A DNA stretch of 39,730 bases from JBICHN01 sp043101845 (GTDB lineage Bacteria > Planctomycetota > Phycisphaerae > Phycisphaerales > UBA5793), in the NCBI GenBank assembly GCA_043101845.1, contig JBICHN010000010.1, positions 1 through 39,730 of the forward strand. The letters are read 5' to 3'. How positions within the stretch are numbered: the first letter of the stretch is position 1; each line of letters opens with the position of its first letter. The notes under the pieces were generated by a model. That model ran no database searches. It was not told the origin of the DNA and was given only the letters and a program-made list of their open reading frames with translations. A program made the position numbers and the translations under genes. This document shows positions 1 through 5,184 of the stretch, one piece after another.

Positions 1-30
1 GTGTGGTGGTGGGGGTGGTGGTGGCGGGGC

Positions 31-491
31 CCCCCTCCCCCCTCGAGGAGCTCGAGGAGCTCGAGCTCGAGCTGGGCTCCCCCCCTCCCCCTCGAGCTGG
101 GCTCCCCCTCCCCCTCGAGGAGCTCGAGGAGCTCGAGGAGCTCGAGGAGCTCGAGCTCGAGCTGGGCTCCCCCTCGAGCTGGGCTCCCCCTCCCCCTCGA
201 GGTGCTCCCCCTCGAGCTGGGCTCCCCCTCGAGGAGCTCGAGCTCGAGCTGGGCTCCCCCTCGAGCTGGGCTCCCCCTCCCCCTCGAGGAGCTCGAGGAG
301 CTCGAGCTGGGCTCCCCCTCCCCCTCCCCCTCCCCCTCGAGGAGCTCGAGGAGCTCGAGCTGGGCTCCCCCTCGAGGAGCTCGAGCTGGGCTCCCCCCTC
401 GAGCTGGGCTCCCCCTCGAGGAGCTCGAGGAGCTCGAGGAGCTCGAGCTGGGCTCCCCCTCCCCCTCGAGGAGCTCGAGCTCGAGCTGGGC
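31..491. repeat. Modular CTCGAG/GAGCTC/CTCCCC repeat array at the window's left end
   Basis: About 460 bases are built almost entirely from a few short modules: CTCGAGGAG, CTCGAG, CTGGGCTCCCC and CTCCCC, strung together in variable copy number. Module lengths keep reading frames open in several frames on both strands, so long apparent ORFs here are a by-product of the repeat. There is no ribosome site or non-repetitive protein to support a gene. The array lies downstream of the sliding clamp gene and its hairpin. Shorter versions occur at 1781-1908, 1990-2026 and 3660-3735. The function is unknown. It could be a terminal repeat, a packaging or recombination site, or a mobile satellite. Confidence 0.9.
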
Positions 492-502
492 CCGGACGCG
501 AC

Positions 503-536
503 AGCGCCCCCGGTCCTCGAGGGGACCGGGGGCGCT
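503..536 (-). terminator. Terminator-like hairpin after the sliding clamp gene
   Basis: A perfect 14-bp stem (503-516 with 523-536) closes a 6-base loop, TCGAGG on the plus strand. It lies about 30 bases beyond the clamp stop codon in the direction of transcription. No clear T-tract follows, as is common for GC-rich phage hairpins, so factor-independent termination is inferred from position and stem strength. Confidence 0.65.
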
Positions 537-564
537 AAGTCGGGCGCGGGGCGGGGGGGCTAGG

Positions 565-1707
565 TCACACGCGGACGGGCATGACCAGGCGGCGGCGGCG
601 GCCCACGTAGACCGCGGCGGGCTTGAGCGCCGTCGCGTAGGCGATGGTGACGGGCCCCTCGAGGTCGACGAGGTCGGCGAGGTAGGCAGCGTTGAACGCG
701 GGGAGCTCGAGGCCGAGCGGGTAGGCGTGTCGGGCGCCGGGGAGCATGCGCCGGACAGTCACACCGGTCGACGCGTTCTCGTTGTAGATCCCGACGCGGC
801 GGCCGGCGTCGAGGTCGTCTCCCATCGTCGACGTCGGCTCGAGCTCGAGGCGGGCGGGGAGCTCGTCGAGCTGGGGTGCCGTCTCGCGCAGCACGGCGGC
901 GGCGGCGGTGCCGTCCTCGAGCTTGATCCGGTAGTCGAGGTCCTCGAGCACGGGGAACAGCTTCTCGAAGTCGGGGAAAGCCTGCTCGAGCGTGCGGCCG
1001 ACGGCGGTGCCGTCGGGGAGCTCGAGCTCGAGATAGCGGCCATCGGTGGAGCTGCGGTAGCCAATCTGGCCGGTGGCGCCGGCGCGGCCGACGAGGTCGA
1101 CGAGGTCGGCAGGGATGGTGACGTCGATGCCGGCAGGGATCGGCGCGGTGTAGGCGTGCAAGCGGTAGGAATCGGTCGCGGCGTAGGTGCCGTCGGCGGT
1201 GACGTTCACGGAGCACAGGACGGGCCGGTTCGCGTCGCTCGAGGCGGCAGGGAGAACGTCGAGCATGGCGGACGCGTCGACGTCGCCAGCGGGGCCGCCG
1301 GTGACGTCGGGGCGGCGCGGCCAGTCGGCGAGGTTCTCGAGCTGCAGGGTGGTGGTGGCGCCGCTCGAGCTCAAGACGTCGAGGATGCCGGCGCCGGGGC
1401 GGTAGGCGATGGTGGCGCCGCGGCCCTTCGCGGACTTGAGCGCGTCGCGCCATGCCTTGAACGGCACAACCCAGCTGGTCGGCTGGTCGATGTAGGCGAC
1501 AGCGTGCTCGAGCTCGAGCTCCTGCCAGACGTCGAGGTCGGTGGTGGTGTGGCGGACGGTGGCGCCGTCGACGTCGATGCGGACCCAGGTTGCGGCGGCA
1601 ACGCCGTAGGACCCGCGGCCGCGCATGGTGGAGCGTGCGAGCCGGGTGGCGTGCTTCTTGAGCTGGGCGGCGGGGAGCTCGACAGTGGTGGTGGTGGTGG
1701 TGTGCAT
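565..1707 (-). CDS. dnaN: DnaN-like DNA polymerase sliding clamp (beta subunit)
   Basis: The 380-residue product matches the usual length of bacterial beta clamps. Family signatures are visible: the middle-domain motif ATDSYRLHAY (residues 177-186), the C-terminal FNxxYLxD segment (338-345), and a terminal VMPVRV, which corresponds to the VMPMRL end of DnaN. The clamp would encircle DNA and tether a polymerase. The start is the ATG preceded by AAGGAG and a TGACCAACC linker; a longer upstream frame reads through repeat DNA. The N-terminus carries a run of six threonines. Several Leu-Glu runs (residues 64-67, 226-229, 287-290) are encoded by the same CTCGAG/GAGCTC DNA as the intergenic repeats. 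No polymerase gene is in the window, so host polymerase III is the likely client (inference). Confidence 0.87.
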   Translation of the reverse strand: MHTTTTTTVELPAAQLKKHATRLARSTMRGRGSYGVAAATWVRIDVDGATVRHTTTDLDVWQELELEHAVAYIDQPTSWVVPFKAWRDALKSAKGRGATIAYRPGAGILDVLSSSGATTTLQLENLADWPRRPDVTGGPAGDVDASAMLDVLPAASSDANRPVLCSVNVTADGTYAATDSYRLHAYTAPIPAGIDVTIPADLVDLVGRAGATGQIGYRSSTDGRYLELELPDGTAVGRTLEQAFPDFEKLFPVLEDLDYRIKLEDGTAAAAVLRETAPQLDELPARLELEPTSTMGDDLDAGRRVGIYNENASTGVTVRRMLPGARHAYPLGLELPAFNAAYLADLVDLEGPVTIAYATALKPAAVYVGRRRRLVMPVRV

Positions 1708-1710
1708 GGG

Positions 1711-1735
1711 GTGGTTCTCCTTGTGGTGGTTGGTC
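1711..1735 (-). promoter_or_regulatory. Start-associated linker and ribosome site of the clamp gene
   Basis: Read on the minus strand this is TGACCAACC, a short spacer, AAGGAG and the start codon region. The same order of elements precedes many genes in the left module (for example 2494-2517, 2901-2926, 3591-3607 and 7301-7318). AAGGAG is the ribosome binding site; the role of the upstream GACCAACC is unknown. Confidence 0.6.
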
Positions 1736-1780
1736 ACGGGAGACAGTGTGCCACAAGTGTGGCGCGATTGCACGCGGGGG

Positions 1781-1908
1781 GAGCTCGAGCTGGGCTCCCC
1801 CTCCCCCTCGAGGTGCTCGAGCTCGAGCTGGGCTCCCCCTCGAGCTGGGCTCCCCCTCCCCCTCGAGGTGCTCGAGCTCGAGCTGGGCTCCCCCTCGAGC
1901 TGGGCTCG
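1781..1908. repeat. Intergenic repeat block containing a perfect 55-bp tandem duplication
   Basis: This block uses the same modules as the left-end array. Positions 1795-1849 and 1850-1904 are two identical 55-bp units starting CTCCCCCTCCCCCTCGAGG. The block lies upstream of the clamp gene, in a gap of roughly 490 bases (1708-2196) that otherwise holds a second repeat fragment and several hairpins. I see no convincing gene in the gap. Confidence 0.85.
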
Positions 1909-1989
1909 AATGACACGGGTGGGGTTTGCGGCTACGGTCGCCCGGTGGGTGCCGCTCGAGCTCGAGCGGCGGGCCGGAACCCCGGACCG

Positions 1990-2026
1990 GGGCTCCCCCT
2001 CCCCCCTCGAGGAGCTCGAGGTGCTC
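1990..2026. repeat. Short dispersed fragment of the CTCGAG/CTCCCC repeat
   Basis: GGGGCTCCCCCTCC, then CCCCTCGAGGAGCTCGAGG, reproduces the module order of the left-end array in a single copy within the gap upstream of the clamp gene. A GCTCGAGCTCGAGC palindromic piece lies nearby at 1953-1966. Confidence 0.7.
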
Positions 2027-2068
2027 GGCGGCCCAGCCTGGCAGCCTGTCAAGGTGCCAGCGAACCGA

Positions 2069-2142
2069 ACCCCGATCGGGGTCGGGTCGCGCCCCTGTCG
2101 GGGGCGCGGCCCGGCCCCCACCGTGGGGATGGTGGGGGCCGG
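2069..2142 (-). terminator. Three consecutive hairpins downstream of the early small-gene cluster
   Basis: There are three perfect inverted repeats in a row: ACCCCGATCGGGGT (2069-2082, a palindrome), an 8-bp stem with a 5-base loop (2088-2108), and a 12-bp stem CCGGCCCCCACC with GGTGGGGGCCGG around an 8-base loop (2111-2142). The last is the first met by transcripts leaving the gene that ends at 2250, and it is the best terminator candidate. The others could form alternative structures or be protein-binding palindromes. Confidence 0.6.
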
Positions 2143-2196
2143 GGTGGCGGGTTCTGTCGAACTGGACCGGACGGCGCCGGGTGGGTTCGCTGCCGG

Positions 2197-2256
2197 TCAG
2201 GGTGTGAGCAGGACGGCGGCGAGGAACAGCAGCCAGAAGCCTAGAAGGATCAGCAC
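2197..2256 (-). CDS. Possible 19-residue hydrophobic membrane miniprotein
   Basis: A GTG overlapping the stop of the upstream gene by 7 bases opens a frame of 19 residues, VLILLGFWLLFLAAVLLTP, ending in TGA before the hairpins. The whole peptide could be one transmembrane helix. Support is limited to the hydrophobic composition and the overlap, which resembles translational coupling elsewhere in this genome. There is no good ribosome site. It may be chance. Confidence 0.2.
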   Translation of the reverse strand: MLILLGFWLLFLAAVLLTP

Positions 2257-2486
2257 GGCTGGGCGTCGCTGTCGAACGCGTCGACGGCGAGACGCCAGGC
2301 GCCGACGGTGTTGCCGTTGTGGTCGCGGACGTTGACGGTGTCGCCGTGGCTCCAGGTGCCGCCGTGCTCGAGGGTGTCGGCGATCGTGCGGAGGATGCGG
2401 GCGAGCTCGGCGAGGCCGTCGGTGGTGAACGCTGCGTTTTCGGTGGAGACGTCGACAGTGAACGCGGCGCGGGGGGTGGAGGTCAT
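2250..2486 (-). CDS. Hypothetical protein, 78 residues
   Basis: I do not recognise the family. The start is the ATG of MTSTPRAAFT, preceded by AAAGGA at good spacing and two GACCAACC copies. A longer frame begins upstream inside that linker and is less likely. The sequence has an alpha segment (residues 23-41) and a beta-rich C-terminal half containing VNVRDHNGNTVGAW, and it ends in Cys. It is the last clearly supported gene before the long gap that precedes the clamp gene. Small proteins of this kind in early phage modules often modify host functions, but nothing here shows that. Confidence 0.7.
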   Translation of the reverse strand: MTSTPRAAFTVDVSTENAAFTTDGLAELARILRTIADTLEHGGTWSHGDTVNVRDHNGNTVGAWRLAVDAFDSDAQPC

Positions 2487-2515
2487 GGGGTGTCCTTTCG
2501 GGTTGGTCGGGTTGG

Positions 2516-2893
2516 TCACGGGGCGTAGGGGACGCGACCGAACACGGCCGCCTGAATGAGGGCGTCGGCGAGGGTGCCGTCGATCGTCTCGAACCGGTCG
2601 GGGTCCTCGAGGGCGTCGTCGAGGAGGTCGGCGAGCTCGCAGCCGGGCGGGATGTCGTCGGCGAGCGTGTCGACGGCGTGCTCGAGGTGGCGGGCGGTGA
2701 CGGTGTGCCAGATGCCGTGATGGTCGGGGGGCGTGTTGCCGCCGATCTCCTCGAACGTGAGCCGGTCGGCCTTGCAGGCGATGTTGCGGGCCCAGCCGGG
2801 GCGGGCGGCGGTGAACGTCTCGAAGATCGTCTCAAGCTCGTCGGTGGTGAGGGGCAGACCTTCGAGGAGGCTGGGGTGGGGGGTGGTGGTCAT
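2516..2893 (-). CDS. Hypothetical acidic protein, 125 residues
   Basis: Family not recognised. The protein is acidic and largely helical, with the segment LEHAVDTLADDIPPGCELADLL in two halves around residues 70-91 and no membrane segment. The start codon follows GGAAGGA and a CCAACC-rich linker. Its own TGA stop forms the beginning of the TGACCAACC linker of the next gene, so gene end and linker are fused. It is the middle member of a run of three small genes (3584 down to 2250) that look co-transcribed. Confidence 0.75.
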   Translation of the reverse strand: MTTTPHPSLLEGLPLTTDELETIFETFTAARPGWARNIACKADRLTFEEIGGNTPPDHHGIWHTVTARHLEHAVDTLADDIPPGCELADLLDDALEDPDRFETIDGTLADALIQAAVFGRVPYAP

Positions 2894-2924
2894 GGTGGGG
2901 TGTCCTTCCGGTTGGGTTGGTTGG

Positions 2925-3584
2925 TCAGAGCTCGGCGTCGGCCTGGAGGGTGGTGCAGTCGGGGCAGTCGCAGGCCCACAGGTCGGCGGCGGTGCCGTCG
3001 TCGACCTTGCAGGGGTGCGGCCAGTCGGGGCAGCGGTGGGCGCGGGGCGGGTCGTCGGTGCCGAGCGTCGTGAAACATGACGGGCACATCCACCGGTGCT
3101 GCATCCACACGGGGAGCTCGTCGGCGGTGGGGATCGCGACGGTGCGGGCGGTCAGCTCGAGCGGCTCGAGGTCTTCGGGGTCGTGGATCGTCTCGACGGC
3201 CCACCGGTAGACGTCGGCGCCGAGCGTCTCGAGGAACGCGGCGCGGGTGTCGGCGCACGCCTGCCACATGGAGTGCAGGCGGCGGCCTTCGGCGGCGTCG
3301 CCGATCGTGTAGCCGTAGTCGACGATGAAGTCCCAGAAGTCGCCGGTGTAGTCGGGGTCGGCGGTGCGGGCGTCGAGGATGAGCGATGCGACGATCTCGC
3401 CGGCGGTGGGGGCGACAGGCTGGCCGTTGCTGTCGCGCAGGCCCTGGCCTTTCATGTAGGTGCCACGGTAGATGGGCCGGTCGGGGTTGGTGTCGGCGGT
3501 GAGCTCGATGTCCCAGGTGTCGGGCTCGCTCGGGTTGGGGTTGGCTCGGGGTTCGGGTGGGGTGATGGTGAGGATGGTGGGCAT
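2925..3584 (-). CDS. Hypothetical protein with a C-terminal Cys-rich, probably metal-binding region
   Basis: The product has 219 residues. The N-terminal 150 residues are acidic and aromatic, with no family I recognise; they include GDFWDFIVDYGYTIGDAAEG (81-100). The C-terminal part carries CPSC (167-170), C185, C192 and CDCPDC (205-210), a spacing that suggests one or two zinc-binding knuckles. The start ATG has AAAGGA and ACCAACC upstream, immediately after a 390-base non-coding gap, so it probably heads a transcription unit with the two following small genes. The function is unknown. Confidence 0.75.
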   Translation of the reverse strand: MPTILTITPPEPRANPNPSEPDTWDIELTADTNPDRPIYRGTYMKGQGLRDSNGQPVAPTAGEIVASLILDARTADPDYTGDFWDFIVDYGYTIGDAAEGRRLHSMWQACADTRAAFLETLGADVYRWAVETIHDPEDLEPLELTARTVAIPTADELPVWMQHRWMCPSCFTTLGTDDPPRAHRCPDWPHPCKVDDGTAADLWACDCPDCTTLQADAEL

Positions 3585-3590
3585 GGCGGG

Positions 3591-3626
3591 GTTCCTTTCG
3601 GTTGGTCCCCCCGTTGCTACCACAGG
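3591..3626 (-). promoter_or_regulatory. Start-associated linker plus possible -10 element
   Basis: On the minus strand this reads CTGTGGTAGCAACGG, then GGACCAACCGAAAGGA ahead of the ATG at 3584. TGTGG-containing AT-richer stretches also occur at comparable distances before the clamp gene (near 1750) and the primase-helicase gene (near 7330). A -10 role is a guess; no convincing -35 element was found. Confidence 0.3.
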
Positions 3627-3659
3627 TCGGGCAGAAGGTGCAAGGGGGGCGTCTCGGGC

Positions 3660-3735
3660 TCGAGCTGGGCTCCCCCTCCCCCTCGAGGAGCTCGAGCTCG
3701 AGGCGGGCTCCCCCTCCCCCTCGAGGAGCTCGAGG
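3660..3735. repeat. Dispersed CTCGAG/CTCCCC repeat, two near-identical units
   Basis: Two copies of GCTCCCCCTCCCCCTCGAGG followed by AGCTCGAG occur in tandem, joined by a short CTCGAGGCGG spacer. They match the left-end array. They lie in the 3585-3971 gap, which has no gene I can support and also holds the palindrome GGCCTCGAGGCC (3788-3799). Confidence 0.8.
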
Positions 3736-3834
3736 GTGCTCGAAGTCGAGGCGGGTTCCCGTGGCGTTCGAGTTCGGCGGAAGTCGAGGCCTCGAGGCCC
3801 GCCTTTCGGCCAGGCGCTGCCGGGAGGCGTGAGC

Positions 3835-3858
3835 GGGTGGGGGGTGGGGGGGTGGGGG
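3835..3858 (+). other. Potential G-quadruplex tract
   Basis: The plus strand has four G-runs of 3, 6, 7 and 5 bases separated by single T residues. This is an ideal quadruplex pattern and lies on the template strand for minus-strand transcription. It sits upstream of the 2925-3584 gene and next to two direct repeats. Confidence 0.55.
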
Positions 3859-3864
3859 TGTGGC

Positions 3865-3901
3865 GAACTGCACCACGGCACACCGGGTCAGGAACTGCAC
3901 C
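3865..3901. repeat. Pair of GAACTGCACC direct repeats, 27-base period
   Basis: GAACTGCACC occurs at 3865-3874 and 3892-3901 between the G-rich tract and the 3911 hairpin. The two copies sit on the same face about 2.5 helical turns apart, as protein operators often do. No factor is identified. Confidence 0.45.
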
Positions 3902-3910
3902 GCACACAGC

Positions 3911-3951
3911 GAAGCCCCCGGCACCTGGGCGACCAGGGTGCCGGGGGCTTC
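3911..3951 (-). terminator. Strong terminator-like hairpin, 15-bp perfect stem
   Basis: GAAGCCCCCGGCACC (3911-3925) pairs perfectly with GGTGCCGGGGGCTTC (3937-3951) around an 11-base loop. It lies 20 bases past the stop codon of the 3972-4205 gene, separating that gene group from the 3584-2250 group. Confidence 0.75.
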
Positions 3952-3971
3952 TTGCCGTGTCCCCTACGGGG

Positions 3972-4205
3972 TCAGGTGCGGCGGGCTCGTTCGAGGGCGT
4001 CGAGTCGGCGCCGCTGGTTTTCGATGGTGTCGTGGTCGCGGTCGGCGCGGTGCTCGGTGAGGAGCCACCAGCCGACGGCGGCTGCGACGAGAGGGATCGC
4101 CATCCACCGGTTGCCGGTGAGGATCGCGGCGGTGGCGATCGTGAGGACGATGCCGTAGCTGATGTCGGCGGCGATGTCGTGTCGAGTGACGGGCCGCATG
4201 GTCAC
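3972..4205 (-). CDS. Small membrane protein with two helices and a coiled tail
   Basis: The product has 77 residues from a GTG start overlapping the upstream stop as GTGA; an ATG two codons later (4199) is an alternative. Residues about 13-32 and 36-51 are hydrophobic and form a likely membrane hairpin, followed by a charged helical tail containing ENQRRRLDALERARR. The shape would suit a holin-like or superinfection-exclusion protein, but it lies in the early module rather than beside the amidase, so the role is open. A strong hairpin follows it. Confidence 0.65.
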   Translation of the reverse strand: MTMRPVTRHDIAADISYGIVLTIATAAILTGNRWMAIPLVAAAVGWWLLTEHRADRDHDTIENQRRRLDALERARRT

Positions 4206-4513
4206 GTCAGGTCTTCGAGGTCGAACAGGGTGAGCTCGGTGATGTTCTCGTCGCGGGTGACGAGGACGCGCACGTTGGTGAGCTGCGGGTTGCGGTCGAG
4301 GTCGGTCTTGATGTCGCCGCCGAACTGCTTGGCTGACTGGTGGGTGCCGAACTCGAGGGCGAGGTCACGTCGGTTGGTGACGTTCGGGGTGAGCGTGCCG
4401 GGTTCGAGGCCGACGTAGCCGCCTTCGATGCCGTCGGTGGTGTCGGCGAGCGCGACGAGGAGCCACGGTCGGTTCTGGTTGGCGGGGTGGAGGTGGCGGG
4501 CGTTGTCGTTCAT
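4202..4513 (-). CDS. Hypothetical protein, 103 residues
   Basis: Family not recognised. The sequence alternates short beta-like segments (RPWLLVALAD, residues 15-24; NVRVLVTRDENITELTLFDL, 80-99) with a central helical stretch, suggesting a compact alpha/beta fold without a membrane segment. AAGGAA and ACCAACC elements precede the ATG. Its end overlaps the next gene's GTG, suggesting translational coupling with the small membrane protein. The function is unknown. Confidence 0.7.
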   Translation of the reverse strand: MNDNARHLHPANQNRPWLLVALADTTDGIEGGYVGLEPGTLTPNVTNRRDLALEFGTHQSAKQFGGDIKTDLDRNPQLTNVRVLVTRDENITELTLFDLEDLT

Positions 4514-4563
4514 GGTCGGGTTCCTTCCCGTGATCGGTTGGTGCTGTGACTGTAGCAGGTTGG

Positions 4564-4929
4564 TCAAGTCCAGGTGAGGAGGGGGGGGTTGGCTCGGAGG
4601 GATCGGACGGGTCCGGTGCGGGTGTCGATCTTGTTGATGTGGAAGTCGGCGGTGAGGCCGTCCCACCAGGTGAGGTCCCAGGGGGTGTCGGTGCGTTCGG
4701 TGGCTTCGGTGAGGTCGCAGCGGACGAGGTCGCCGACGAGGAGGCCGAGGGTGGTGCGGGCGTCGAAGGGGGTGGGGGGGGTGATGGTGTGGCCGTCGGT
4801 GGTGGTGCCGGCAGGCGCTGCGAGGGTGAGCTTGGCGTTGCGGCGGCCGGGGGTGTGGAGGGTGAGGGCGAGGGTGGCTCGGTCGGGGCCGGGCTTGAAG
4901 GTGGGTTGGCGGATGGTGGCTTGGGTCAT
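4564..4929 (-). CDS. Hypothetical beta-rich protein, 121 residues
   Basis: I do not recognise the family. The frame is open further upstream through the GACCCTGCCCC repeats, but the ATG at 4929 has AAGGAG nine bases ahead and is the sensible start. The N-terminal 70 residues look beta-rich (RATLALTLHTPGRRNAKLTL, 17-36), followed by GLLVGDLVRCDLTEATER and a tryptophan-rich DTPWDLTWWDGL (81-92). It lies just downstream of the candidate origin repeats. Confidence 0.7.
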   Translation of the reverse strand: MTQATIRQPTFKPGPDRATLALTLHTPGRRNAKLTLAAPAGTTTDGHTITPPTPFDARTTLGLLVGDLVRCDLTEATERTDTPWDLTWWDGLTADFHINKIDTRTGPVRSLRANPPLLTWT

Positions 4930-4981
4930 GGGCAGGCGCTCCTTGGTGGGGTGGTGCTTGTTGAAGTAGGTCACCCTCCTC

Positions 4982-5167
4982 GACCCTGCCCCGGGCCCCC
5001 GATAGGGGCCCGGGGGGGCAGGGTCATCGGGGCAGGGTCGTGACCCTGCCCCACCCTGCCCCGACCCTGCCCCGAGGGCTGGGGCAGGGTCAAAGGCGTG
5101 ACAGTTGTCACTTTGACGACCCTGCCCCGGAGGGTTGGAGGTCGGGGCAGGGTCGTGGGGCAGGGTC
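4982..5167. repeat. Cluster of ten GACCCTGCCCC / GGGGCAGGGTC 11-mers around a large dyad; candidate replication origin
   Basis: GACCCTGCCCC occurs at 4982, 5042 and 5063 and 5118, with a 10-base form at 5053. The reverse complement occurs at 5015, 5029, 5081, 5144 and 5157. Copies pair into hairpins (4982-5025; 5029-5052). At the centre, 5081-5128 is an extended dyad: the 11-mers flank GTCAAAG/CTTTGAC arms and a GTGACA-GT-TGTCAC core (5098-5111), which is the most AT-rich stretch of the cluster. It lies immediately downstream of the primase-helicase gene. Iteron-like repeats plus an AT-richer core suggest an origin; a multiple-hairpin terminator is the alternative. Confidence 0.6.
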
Positions 5168-5184
5168 AACAGGTCAGACACGGT

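Noticed and set aside
1..563. Apparent ORFs of 186 to 747 residues in the left-end repeats
   Set aside because: Translations are periodic strings of Leu-Glu, Ser-Arg and Pro-Ser from repeat modules; module length alone keeps frames open.
4982..5025. Simple Rho-independent terminator
   Set aside because: The hairpin is strong, but it belongs to a ten-copy repeat cluster and no T-tract follows, so an origin or operator array explains it better.
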